A DNA stretch of 24,788 nt, from NCBI GenBank assembly GCA_050049355.1, contig JASFWK010000021.1:1-24788 (forward strand), given 5' to 3'. The notes under the pieces are model-generated. The model ran no database searches. It had not been told where the DNA came from and was given only the letters and a program-made list of their open reading frames with translations. The position numbers were made by a program, and so were the translations under genes. Positions 16,712 through 24,603 of this stretch are shown here, one piece after another; position 1 is the stretch's first letter; every line of letters starts with the position of its first letter. This DNA is from JASFWK01 sp050049355 (GTDB lineage: Bacteria; Chloroflexota; Anaerolineae; B4-G1; DUEL01).

Positions 16712-18610
16712 ATGCCTGTTGAGAAAGTCTATCCGGTTCCCAGCGATATTGAGATTGCCCATGCAGCCGAACTGATCCCCGTCGTCGAAGTCGCGAAGAA
16801 GGTGGGCCTGTCCGAGGATGACATTGACCAGTTTGGGAAGTGGAAGGCCAAGGTCCATCTTGATGCGCTTGACAAGTTTGCGGACCGCCCCAACGGCAAG
16901 TACATCGATGTGACTGCCATCACCCCCACGCCCCTGGGCGAGGGCAAGACCGTGACGACCATAGGGCTCAGTCAGGGGCTGCACTACATCGGCAAGACTG
17001 TCTTCACCTGCATCCGTCAACCCTCACAGGGACCGACCTTCGGCATCAAGGGCGGTGCGGCCGGCGGTGGCTACTCCCAGGTTGTGCCGATGGAGGATTT
17101 CAACCTCCACCTGACCGGGGATATCCACGCGGTGGGCGCGGCGCACAACCTGCTGGCGGCGGCCATTGACAACCGAATGCTGAAGGAAATGCAGTGGAGC
17201 ACAGACTTCTTGACCAAGATGCTCTGCCCTGACGACGAGTACACAGACTCCATGCGAAAACGACTGGAGAAGTTGGGGATCGAGTCGGAGAAGCCCTCCG
17301 ATCTGAGCGACATGGACAAGGAGCGCATGTTCCGTCTGAATATCGATCCCTACGCCGTCCAGTGGAATCGCGTGGCAGATGTCTCCGACAGGGCTCTGCG
17401 CAACATCATTGTTGGGCTGGGGAGCAAGTACGACGGCCGGCCGCGGCAGTCAGGGTACGACATTACAGTGGCCTCCGAGATCATGGCAGCCTTGGGTATG
17501 TGCAGCAGCTTGGCCGACCTGCGCGAGCGTATGGGGCGCATCATCATTGGCACGAGCAAGAAGGGAGGTATGCGTCACGTTGGGCGGGTCGAGCCGATCA
17601 CGGCCGAGGATCTGAACGTGGCCGGAGCGATGACTGTGCTGCTCAAGGATGCCATCATGCCCAACATGATGCAGACTTTGGCTGGCAGCCCCGCCTTTGT
17701 CCACACTGGCCCGTTCGCCAACATCGCTCAGGGCAACAGTTCCATTATGGCCGACAAGATCGCCCTCAAGCTGGTGGGGCCGGAAGGTTACGTGGTCACC
17801 GAGTCCGGCTTCGGGGCTGACTGCGGGATGGAGAAGTTCATGGACCTTAAGTGCCGCGTCAGCGGACTGGTCCCCAACTGTGTGGTCCTTGTAGCTACCA
17901 TCCGTGCCCTCAAGATGCACGGCGGTGGTCCCAAGGTTGTACCGGGCAGGCCCTTGGATGAGGCCTACACACAGAAGAACATCGAACTGCTCAAGAAAGG
18001 GTTGCCCAACCTGGTCCAGCACGTCGAGAATGCCCGCAAGTTTGGTGTTCCCGTAGTGGTGGCCATCAACCGATTCAACTCCGATACCGAGGAGGAGATC
18101 GAGGTGGTCCGGAAGGCGGCGCTGGAGGCGGGTGCCCACGATGCCGTCCTCAGCGAGGTCTGGCTGAAGGGAGGCGAAGGTGGCGCGGCCCTGGCTGAGG
18201 CAGTGGTCAAGGCCATTGAGGAGGGGGAGAATGACTTCCGCTTCCTCTATGAGGACGACATGTCTATCAAGGAGAAGATCGAGACTGTCGCCACCGAGAT
18301 CTACCGTGCCGACGGCGTGGATTACTCGGATGAGGCAGAGCGCAAGATCAGACTCTTCACCGACATGGGGCTGGCGCAGCTGCCGCTCTGCATGGCCAAG
18401 ACGCATCTCTCGTTCACGCACGATCCGAAGCTCAAGGGCGCGCCGCGTGGCTGGACGCTGCCCATTAGGGATGTGCGAGCCAGTGTAGGCGCCGGCTTCG
18501 TCTTCCCGATCTGCGGCCCGATCAGCACCATGCCCGGCTTGCCCACCCGCCCGGCGTTCACGGAAATCGACATCGACGTCGACACGGGCGAGGTTCTGGG
18601 CCTGTCGTAG
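16712..18610 (+). CDS. fhs: Formate-tetrahydrofolate ligase (long form)
   Basis: A 632-residue enzyme that uses ATP to make 10-formyl-THF from formate, the entry of the methyl branch of the Wood-Ljungdahl pathway. The P-loop TPTPLGEGKT is at 71-80, followed by RQPSQGPTFGIKGGAAGGGYSQV starting at 102 (two parts), NLHLTGDIHA (131-140), an RALRNIIVGLG block near 227-237 and FVHTGPFANIAQGNS. It is longer than the usual ~557 residues because of an extra segment at about 155-208, between AAAIDNR and LNIDPYAVQW, similar in placement to the insert of the eukaryotic C1-THF synthase domain. ATG 16712 has AAGGAGG 7 bases upstream; an in-frame start at 16667 has none. It is the first carbon-fixation gene of the cluster and is followed by a hairpin and the HMA-like gene. 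Confidence 0.97.
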   Translation: MPVEKVYPVPSDIEIAHAAELIPVVEVAKKVGLSEDDIDQFGKWKAKVHLDALDKFADRPNGKYIDVTAITPTPLGEGKTVTTIGLSQGLHYIGKTVFTCIRQPSQGPTFGIKGGAAGGGYSQVVPMEDFNLHLTGDIHAVGAAHNLLAAAIDNRMLKEMQWSTDFLTKMLCPDDEYTDSMRKRLEKLGIESEKPSDLSDMDKERMFRLNIDPYAVQWNRVADVSDRALRNIIVGLGSKYDGRPRQSGYDITVASEIMAALGMCSSLADLRERMGRIIIGTSKKGGMRHVGRVEPITAEDLNVAGAMTVLLKDAIMPNMMQTLAGSPAFVHTGPFANIAQGNSSIMADKIALKLVGPEGYVVTESGFGADCGMEKFMDLKCRVSGLVPNCVVLVATIRALKMHGGGPKVVPGRPLDEAYTQKNIELLKKGLPNLVQHVENARKFGVPVVVAINRFNSDTEEEIEVVRKAALEAGAHDAVLSEVWLKGGEGGAALAEAVVKAIEEGENDFRFLYEDDMSIKEKIETVATEIYRADGVDYSDEAERKIRLFTDMGLAQLPLCMAKTHLSFTHDPKLKGAPRGWTLPIRDVRASVGAGFVFPICGPISTMPGLPTRPAFTEIDIDVDTGEVLGLS

Positions 18611-18618
18611 GAACAATG

Positions 18619-18653
18619 GAGGTGCCCGGCACCTTCAGAGTGCCGGGCACCTC
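18619..18653. repeat. Intergenic hairpin after fhs, GGTGCCCG-type palindrome
   Basis: GAGGTGCCCGGCA (18619-18631) and TGCCGGGCACCTC (18641-18653) are a perfect 13-bp inverted repeat; one further C-G pair closes a 7-base loop. It lies 8 bases after the fhs stop. There is no following T-run, so it may act as an mRNA-end or processing hairpin, or be a dispersed repeat. Its core matches the palindrome inside nnr at 2939-2973. Confidence 0.7.
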
Positions 18654-18712
18654 GGACCTGGACTGATTCTAATAGATAATCTGTGAACTTTGGAGGTCTA
18701 GGAGGTAGCGAT

Positions 18713-19048
18713 ATGGAGAAGGTGACACTTGAGGTGCCCAGGCTGTGGGCCGATCACCACGTCCTCAATGTGAGGGAAGTGCTGCTCAACCTTGAGGGGA
18801 TTGAGGACGTGTATGCCAGTTCCGCCTGGAAGCAGGTTCTGGTCAGCTACGATGGTGACAAAACCGACCAGACAGCCATTGAGGAGGCGCTGGCCGAAGC
18901 TGGCTACCCAGTGGGGGAAGGGGAAGTATCGGTGCTGGTTCAGCCTACTGACAAGCGTCGGGATCCCAAGTGGGAGGTGTTGGGCTTCCGCACGACCGTG
19001 ACCAACCGGGTCGATCTTGAGATGTCGGGTGAGTTCCGACGGTACTAG
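18713..19048 (+). CDS. Heavy-metal-associated (HMA)-like protein lacking the CxxC motif
   Basis: A 111-residue protein. Residues about 1-68 follow the beta-alpha-beta-beta-alpha-beta pattern of HMA domains: VTLEVPRLWADHHVLNV, REVLLNLEGIEDVYA, QVLVSYDGDKTDQTAIEEALAEAGY. Where the family has GMxCxxC, this protein has RLWADHH: the two cysteines are Ala13 and His16, with His15 beside it. It therefore cannot bind Cu(I) in the usual way; a histidine/aspartate site for another metal such as nickel is possible but unproven. The C-terminal 40 residues (KRRDPKWEVLGFRTTVTNRV) have no known match to me. ATG 18713 follows AGGAGGT 6 bases upstream. It lies 14 bases upstream of cooS, tightly within the carbon-fixation cluster, so a role in CODH/ACS metal handling or assembly is a reasonable guess. 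Confidence 0.75.
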   Translation: MEKVTLEVPRLWADHHVLNVREVLLNLEGIEDVYASSAWKQVLVSYDGDKTDQTAIEEALAEAGYPVGEGEVSVLVQPTDKRRDPKWEVLGFRTTVTNRVDLEMSGEFRRY

Positions 19049-19062
19049 AGAGGAATTTGGAC

Positions 19063-21063
19063 ATGGCAAAGAAGAAAGAACGAACGCCCGAGGAGGCCAG
19101 CCGCGACGCAGCGGTTGTCTCCATGCTGGAGCGGGCCTGTCAGATTGAGGCGGAGACCGCTTTCGCGCGGGCCGACGCCATCACGCCCTGTAACATCGGC
19201 AGCGCTGGCTTGTGCTGCAAGAACTGCGCTATGGGCCCTTGCCGTCTGGTTGGCAAGACCGAGCGCGGGGTCTGCGGTGCTACGGTGGAAACGATAGCGG
19301 CGCGTAACTTCGCGCGCGCTGTGGCGGCGGGTGCTTCTGCCCACTCCGACCACGGCCGCGGTTTGGCCTACACGCTGCTGGAGGCAATGGACGGCCGCGC
19401 GCCCGACTATGGGATCCGCGATCCCTTCAAGCTGAAGGAGGTGGCTGGATACCTGGAAGTCAAGGTCGATGACCGGCCGCTGGAGGAGGTGGCGCGAGAT
19501 GTCGCCCAGGCGGCCCTGGACGAGTTCGGAAAGACGGAGGGGGAGATCGCATACTTGAAGCGAGCCCCTGCCAAGCGGCAGGAGATCTGGCAGGATCTGG
19601 GGATCGCCCCCCGCAACGTCGATCGGGAGGTGGTGGAGCTTCTCCATCGCACTCACATCGGCACTGACCAAGACGCCGAGCATATCCTGGACGCGACTCT
19701 ACGCTGTGCGCTGGGGGACGGCTGGGGAGGCTCGATGTTGGCCACCGATCTCTCGGACATCCTCTTCGGCACCCCTGCCCCGGTGCGCTCGGCAGCCAAC
19801 CTGGGCGTGCTGAAGGAGGACATGGTCAATATCGTCGTCCATGGCCACGAACCGACTCTCTCCGAGATGATCGTGGCGGCAGTGCAGGATCCTGAGCTGA
19901 TTGAGTATGCTGAGAGCAAGGGAGCCGAAGGTATCCAGTTGGCGGGCATCTGCTGCACCGCTAACGAGACGCTGATGCGCGAGGGCATTCCGCTGGCGGG
20001 CAACTTCCTGCAACAGGAGCTGGCTATCCTCACCGGCGCGGTGGAAGCGATGGTGGTGGATGTCCAGTGCGTCTTCCAGGGATTGGCACCTCTGGCTGAG
20101 CGCTTCCATACCGAAGTCATCACCACGTCGCCCAAGGCGAAGATCTCCGGTGCCACACACATCGAGTTTGAGGAAGGCCGAGCGTTGGAGATTGCCAAGG
20201 AGATCGTCCGACGGGCGATCGACCGCTTCCCCGAGCGGGGTGACACCGCCATACCGGAGGCCCAGAATCCCCTCGTACCTGGCTTCTCCCACGAGTACAT
20301 AGACTACGCCCTCGGTGGGATCTATCGTGGCTCTCTGCGCCCTCTGAACGACGCCATCATCGCCGGGCGTATCCGGGGAGTGGTCGCTAACATCGGGTGC
20401 AACAATCCCCGCGTGTGCCACGACGAACTCCACCGCTACGTGGTGACGGAGTTCCTCAAGAACGATGTCCTAGTGGTGGAGACCGGATGCGGCGCCATCG
20501 CCAGCGCCAAGCAGGGGTACATGACCCCCGAGGCGGCCTTCGAGGTTGCCGGACCGGGTCTGCGTGAGGTCTGTGAGACGGTAGGTATCCCGCCGGTGCT
20601 CCATATGGGCGCCTGCGTGGACAACTCCCGTATCCTGACGGTCCTTTCACAGATGGCGACCGAGGGTGGTCTGGGCGAGGACATCGCTGACATCCCGGCC
20701 GTCGGTATGGCGCCGGAGTGGATGAGCGAGAAGGCGCTCTCAATCGCCGCCTACTGCGTGGCCTCTGGGGCCTACGTCATCCTCGGCGGCAACGATGGAC
20801 CCGTCTCCGGGAGCGATGAGGTTCTTCGGATCATGACTGAGGTCTGGGAAGAGAAGGTCGGCGGTAAGCTGGAGTTCATTGAGGATGGCGAGGAGATCGT
20901 TCGCCGGACGCTGGAACACATCGACAGGAAGCGAGCCGACCTGGGACTGGCTGAGTACGATTCCTCCAAGTGGGGCAAGAGCGGCGACCAACGAATGTCG
21001 GAGTTGCTGGAGGTCCCCTTCGAGGAGCGGATCGAAGCCGTCTACGGGAACAAGGCAGAGTAG
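19063..21063 (+). CDS. cooS: Anaerobic carbon monoxide dehydrogenase catalytic subunit
   Basis: A 666-residue Ni-Fe CO dehydrogenase (CooS/AcsA), interconverting CO and CO2 in the bifunctional CODH/ACS complex. The N-terminal cluster ligands are all present: C43, C51, C52, C55, C60 and C71 in CNIGSAGLCCKNCAMGPC and GVCGA, matching the D- and B-cluster pattern. C-cluster ligands are recognisable as H262 (HGHEP), C297/C298 (GICCTANE), C336 (VQC), C446 (IGCNN), C476 (TGCGA) and C518 (GACVD); the proton-relay H97 (SDHGRG) and K557 (SEKA) are also in place. It is therefore predicted active. ATG 19063 is preferred to TTG 19057, since AGAGGA sits 8 bases before the ATG and only 2 before the TTG. acsB starts 14 bases after the stop. 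No CooC nickel-insertion ATPase is encoded in the window. Confidence 0.98.
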   Translation: MAKKKERTPEEASRDAAVVSMLERACQIEAETAFARADAITPCNIGSAGLCCKNCAMGPCRLVGKTERGVCGATVETIAARNFARAVAAGASAHSDHGRGLAYTLLEAMDGRAPDYGIRDPFKLKEVAGYLEVKVDDRPLEEVARDVAQAALDEFGKTEGEIAYLKRAPAKRQEIWQDLGIAPRNVDREVVELLHRTHIGTDQDAEHILDATLRCALGDGWGGSMLATDLSDILFGTPAPVRSAANLGVLKEDMVNIVVHGHEPTLSEMIVAAVQDPELIEYAESKGAEGIQLAGICCTANETLMREGIPLAGNFLQQELAILTGAVEAMVVDVQCVFQGLAPLAERFHTEVITTSPKAKISGATHIEFEEGRALEIAKEIVRRAIDRFPERGDTAIPEAQNPLVPGFSHEYIDYALGGIYRGSLRPLNDAIIAGRIRGVVANIGCNNPRVCHDELHRYVVTEFLKNDVLVVETGCGAIASAKQGYMTPEAAFEVAGPGLREVCETVGIPPVLHMGACVDNSRILTVLSQMATEGGLGEDIADIPAVGMAPEWMSEKALSIAAYCVASGAYVILGGNDGPVSGSDEVLRIMTEVWEEKVGGKLEFIEDGEEIVRRTLEHIDRKRADLGLAEYDSSKWGKSGDQRMSELLEVPFEERIEAVYGNKAE

Positions 21064-21077
21064 GGAGGTCAGGGAAT

Positions 21078-23345
21078 ATGTCTAGGTATATCGCGACACG
21101 TGCTATCCGCGGTGCAAACGCTCTCGTGGCTGAGGCAGATGCCGAGCTCAGGAAGGCCATCGCCGAGAAGGGGGCGGACACACCTGTGGCCTTTCCCAAC
21201 ACCGCCTACTACCTGCCGGTGGTTCTCGGGATGATGGGCCGTGAGGTCACTCAGTTGGGTGACTTGGAGCCTGTCTTGAAACACGCCAAGAACCTCCTGC
21301 ATCCTGTACCGGACGACAACCTGTGGGTGCCGTACCTCGGAGAGACGCTCGACTCCGGTATGGCGACTCTCCTGGCTGCAGAGACGATTGAGGGGATCCG
21401 CTTTGTACGTGGGGAACAGCCGGAGCCCTATCCTGGCCTGGACCTCGCCGGCGGTACCGCCTACCCTGACTTCCAGGGAGACGGTCATCTCAACGGTCCC
21501 ATTGACGATATCCAGTTGCGCTCGTGGGGCATTCAGCTGGTGGATGGACGTATGCCTGGTTTCGCGGCCATCGTCGGCAAGGCGCGCACCAACAAGGCCG
21601 CCGTGGCCATCGTGCGGGAGCTTCAGCGGCGTAATATCCTGACCTTCCTCTGCGGCAGCGTCAATGGACGCTCCATCATTGACCAACTGCAGGAGGAAGG
21701 CGTGGAGATGGGGTACGATACCTACATCGTTCCCTTCGGCAGAGATACTATCTCCGCCATCTACCCCCTGGGCTTCGCCACCCGCTCGGCGCTGACCTTC
21801 GGCGGTATGAAGGCTGGTCAGTGGCGGGATATCTTGCTCTACAACAAGTTCCGTGTCTTCGCCTTCGTCTTGGCTCTGGGTGAAGTGGATGATCTGAAGT
21901 ACGCCGCGGCTGCTGGTGCTATCTCCTATGGCTTCCCCACCATCGCTGACACGGTCATTCCCGAGATCCTGCCCACCGGCGTGACTCAGTACGAGCACGT
22001 CATCTCCATGCCTTGGAACGAGATAGAAGCGGATACTGAGGAAGAACGTGCCGCCAAGCTGGTTCAGCGGGCCATCGAGGTGCGCGGCGTCAAGGTCAAG
22101 ATCACTGAGGTGCCGGTGCCTGTACCGTACGGCTCTGCCTTTGAGGGCGAGGTCGTTCGCCGGGCCGATATGCGGGTCGAGTTCGGCGGCAAGCACAGCC
22201 GCGCCTGGGAGTTCCTGCGCATGGCGTCGATGGACGAGGTGGAGGATGGCAGTATTGATGTCATCGGCCCCGGGTTCGAAGATGTGGAGGAAGGCAGCGC
22301 GATGGACGTCGGTATCCTGGTAGAGGTAGCTGGCCGCAAGATGCAGGAGGACTTCGAGCCTGTCTTGGAGCGCCAGATCCACTACTTCGTCAACGCCGCC
22401 TCCGGCATCCAGCACATCGGTCAGCGGGACATCGCCTGGATCCGGATCTCAAAGCGAGCGGCCGAGAAGGGGTTCGATCTCAAACACTTCGGCGAGATCC
22501 TCTACGCCCGTTACCACGCCGACTTCGGCGCCATCGTGGACAAGGTTCAGGTGAAGATCATCACCGATCCCGACTTGCACGCCGAGTGGCTGGAAAAGGC
22601 GCGCGAGGCCTACGACTTCCGGAACCGGCGCTTGGCCGACCTGACCGACGACGCGGTGGATACCTTCTATTCCTGTGTCCTCTGTCAGTCTTTCGCCCCC
22701 AACCACGTCTGTGTGGTCAGCCCGCAGCGGCTGGGGCTGTGCGGGGCCTACAACTGGCTGGACTGCAAGGCGTCTCATCAGATCAACCCCACTGGGCCCA
22801 ACCAGCCGATCGACAAGGGCGAGTGCCTTGATGAGGAGAAGGGGTACTTCACAGGGGTCAATGAGTACGCCCGTCAGGCCTCTCACGGCTCGGTGGACGA
22901 GGTGTCGATGTACTCGATCATGGAGAATCCCATGACTGCGTGTGGGTGCTTCGAGTGCATTGTGATGGTCATCCCTGAGGCTAACGGCGTGATGGTCGTC
23001 AGTCGAGAGGATCCAAGTATGACTCCCGCCGGGATGACTTTCTCCACCCTGGCCGGTATGTGCGGTGGCGGTGTCCAGACGCCGGGGGTGATGGGGGTGG
23101 GCAAGTTCTATCTTACCAGCCCCAAGTTCATCTCCGCTGATGACGGCTTCAAGCGAGTCGTCTGGATGTCCTCCTTCTTGAAGGAGTCCATGGCTGCGGA
23201 GTTGGAGGCAGCATGCGAGCGGGAAGACGACCCGGACCTGCTGGATAAGATCGCCGACGAGACCGTCTGCACGGATGTCGAAGGGCTGCTGGAGTTTCTG
23301 GAGGAGAAGGAACATCCCGCTCTGACGATGCCGCCAATGTTCTAG
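21078..23345 (+). CDS. acsB: Acetyl-CoA synthase catalytic subunit (bacterial type)
   Basis: A 755-residue acetyl-CoA synthase that joins a methyl group from the corrinoid protein, CO from CODH and CoA into acetyl-CoA. It has the bacterial architecture: an N-terminal region (about 1-320) that contacts CODH, absent from archaeal CdhC, a middle domain, and the C-terminal A-cluster domain. A-cluster ligands are complete: C533, C536, C545 and C555 for the Fe4S4 unit and C622 and C624 in the ACGC motif for the nickel sites; the spacings 3-9-10-67 equal those of the Moorella enzyme. F-A-R type tunnel residues cannot be judged by eye. ATG 21078 has AGGG just upstream and GGGAGG about 9 bases before. 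It is 14 bases downstream of cooS; a 280-base gap follows before acsD. Confidence 0.98.
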   Translation: MSRYIATRAIRGANALVAEADAELRKAIAEKGADTPVAFPNTAYYLPVVLGMMGREVTQLGDLEPVLKHAKNLLHPVPDDNLWVPYLGETLDSGMATLLAAETIEGIRFVRGEQPEPYPGLDLAGGTAYPDFQGDGHLNGPIDDIQLRSWGIQLVDGRMPGFAAIVGKARTNKAAVAIVRELQRRNILTFLCGSVNGRSIIDQLQEEGVEMGYDTYIVPFGRDTISAIYPLGFATRSALTFGGMKAGQWRDILLYNKFRVFAFVLALGEVDDLKYAAAAGAISYGFPTIADTVIPEILPTGVTQYEHVISMPWNEIEADTEEERAAKLVQRAIEVRGVKVKITEVPVPVPYGSAFEGEVVRRADMRVEFGGKHSRAWEFLRMASMDEVEDGSIDVIGPGFEDVEEGSAMDVGILVEVAGRKMQEDFEPVLERQIHYFVNAASGIQHIGQRDIAWIRISKRAAEKGFDLKHFGEILYARYHADFGAIVDKVQVKIITDPDLHAEWLEKAREAYDFRNRRLADLTDDAVDTFYSCVLCQSFAPNHVCVVSPQRLGLCGAYNWLDCKASHQINPTGPNQPIDKGECLDEEKGYFTGVNEYARQASHGSVDEVSMYSIMENPMTACGCFECIVMVIPEANGVMVVSREDPSMTPAGMTFSTLAGMCGGGVQTPGVMGVGKFYLTSPKFISADDGFKRVVWMSSFLKESMAAELEAACEREDDPDLLDKIADETVCTDVEGLLEFLEEKEHPALTMPPMF

Positions 23346-23625
23346 TGAGAAGGGGCGTGGAGAGCATACAAACGCTGAGAGGAGGGCAGGGGCTGCTAAT
23401 CTGGAACTGAGGGCACCGTCTTGCACGTGGCGGCCCCTGTCTGAGGCCCAGCGTCAGGCAACAGTTGCTGGGGGGGTTGTGCGCGGTTTGATTCGTGTGA
23501 AGTCTGGGCCGTCTTTGAGAACAAGTGAGTGATTTTGCCTCGTCCCTTTGCCTCGTTTCTCTCCCTGATGAGAGTTGGGTAGGGGAGGGCGTTCTAAGAC
23601 CGTGACTCAAAAGGAGGTCGTCTCT
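23346..23625 (+). other. 280-base intergenic region between acsB and acsD, possible structured leader
   Basis: No gene is visible. Near the acsB end, GCAGGGGCTG (23386-23395) pairs with CGGCCCCTGT (23431-23440) as a 10-bp stem with two G-U pairs around 35 bases, a possible attenuator or mRNA-end structure. GCAAC-A-GTTGC (23458-23468) is a short palindrome. A tandem direct repeat of TTTGCCTCGT lies at 23534-23543 and 23547-23556. I find no good -10 at the right spacing for a promoter and no match to the cobalamin riboswitch consensus box that I can recognise. Confidence 0.4.
23492..23510 (+). repeat. Upstream motif TTCGTGYGAAGTCTG, one of three related copies
   Basis: TTCGTGTGAAGTCTG at 23492-23506 matches TTCGTGCGAAGTCTG at 673-687 in 14 of 15 bases. 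The 12-mer GAAGTCTGGGCC at 23499-23510 is exactly repeated at 14642-14653. All three copies lie in intergenic DNA upstream of genes on the same strand (DUF948-like, response regulator, acsD). It may be a regulator site or a remnant repeat. Confidence 0.4.
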
Positions 23626-24591
23626 ATGGCTGTTGAGATACCTGTGGAGAAGTGGTCCGGGAAAGTGCTGGAGTTGACGGTGGGGGCCACCGCCGAGGAG
23701 GGCGGTACCCGTAGTCGTACCGTGACCGTCGGCGGTGAGACCACCTTGCCTTTTCTCCACTTTGAGGGAGAGATTCCCCATTCGCCCAAAGTGGCGATTG
23801 AGATCGTCGATCAACGTCCCGAGGACTGGTCGCCGCTGCTGACCGAGGCCTGGGGGGACGCGATGGACGATCCGGCAACCTGGGCGAAAGCCGCTGAGGA
23901 AGCTGGGGCGGATCTGATTCTCCTCCAGTTAAGCCTGACGCAAAATGGTGACACTCCCACCACCCCCGACGCTGCACGGGCGGCCACTCGTGCGGTGCTG
24001 GACGCCACCGGGCTGCCGCTCCTGGTCTTCGGTCCTGGTCAAGCGGAGGCCGATAACGAACTCTTGGTGGCGGTAGGCGAGGAGGCGGCCGGGGAGCGTA
24101 TCGTGCTGGGGATCTGTGAGGAGAATAACTACCGCACTATCGTGGCGGCGGCGTTGGCCCACGACCATCTGGTGACTGGGCGTACGGCGATGGATGTCAA
24201 CCTGGCCAAACAGCTGAACATTCTCATCTCGGATATGGGGTTGCCGCTGGATCACATCCTGATGGACCCCACCACCGCTGGCTTGGGCTACGGGATCGAG
24301 TACGGTTATTCGGTGATGGAACGGCTGCGCATCGCGGCCCTTCAGGGTGACAAGATGACCCAGCTGCCGATGCTGGTCACCCCTGGCTACGAGGCCTGGC
24401 GACAGAAGGAATCGAAGGTTGGTGAAGACGTGCCAGAGACTTGGGGGGATTGGCGCGAGCGAGCTCTTCTGTGGGAAGCCTTGACGGCGACAGCTCTGGT
24501 GGAGTCGGGTGCGGACCTTCTTGTCCTGCGGCATCCGGAGACGCTGAAGCGAGTCAAGGCGTTTGTTGAAAAGCTGATGGAGCAGAAGTAG
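23626..24591 (+). CDS. acsD: Corrinoid iron-sulfur protein small subunit (CODH/ACS delta/beta)
   Basis: A 321-residue TIM-barrel subunit of the corrinoid iron-sulfur protein, which carries the methyl group between methyl-THF and acetyl-CoA synthase. Length and layout fit AcsD/CdhD: an N-terminal strand region (IPVEKWSGKVLELTVGA), the HFEGEIPHSPKVAIEI block, GADLILLQLSL, a LPLLVFGPGQAEADNELL stretch and the characteristic MDPTTAGLGYGIEYGYSVMERLR segment near 220-242. The start at ATG 23626 has AAGGAGGT 7 bases upstream; the in-frame extension to 23575 lacks a site. It lies 280 bases from acsB, the only long gap in the cluster, and 12 bases before acsC, its dimer partner. The two corrinoid-protein subunits may thus have an expression level set separately from CODH/ACS. 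Confidence 0.95.
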   Translation: MAVEIPVEKWSGKVLELTVGATAEEGGTRSRTVTVGGETTLPFLHFEGEIPHSPKVAIEIVDQRPEDWSPLLTEAWGDAMDDPATWAKAAEEAGADLILLQLSLTQNGDTPTTPDAARAATRAVLDATGLPLLVFGPGQAEADNELLVAVGEEAAGERIVLGICEENNYRTIVAAALAHDHLVTGRTAMDVNLAKQLNILISDMGLPLDHILMDPTTAGLGYGIEYGYSVMERLRIAALQGDKMTQLPMLVTPGYEAWRQKESKVGEDVPETWGDWRERALLWEALTATALVESGADLLVLRHPETLKRVKAFVEKLMEQK

Positions 24592-24603
24592 GGGGAGCGA
24601 AAT

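Noticed and set aside
17450..18616. 388-codon antisense open frame over fhs
   Set aside because: Shadow of fhs without ribosome-binding site or domain; the sense protein has all family motifs.
21069..23426. Two long antisense open frames (21069-22415 and 22449-23426) over acsB
   Set aside because: They mirror a strongly supported gene; high G+C codon bias commonly opens the opposite strand, and their products have no recognisable domains.
23346..23625. Cobalamin riboswitch upstream of acsD
   Set aside because: Attractive by function, but I could not find the conserved B12-box or a matching core fold; only generic stems are seen.
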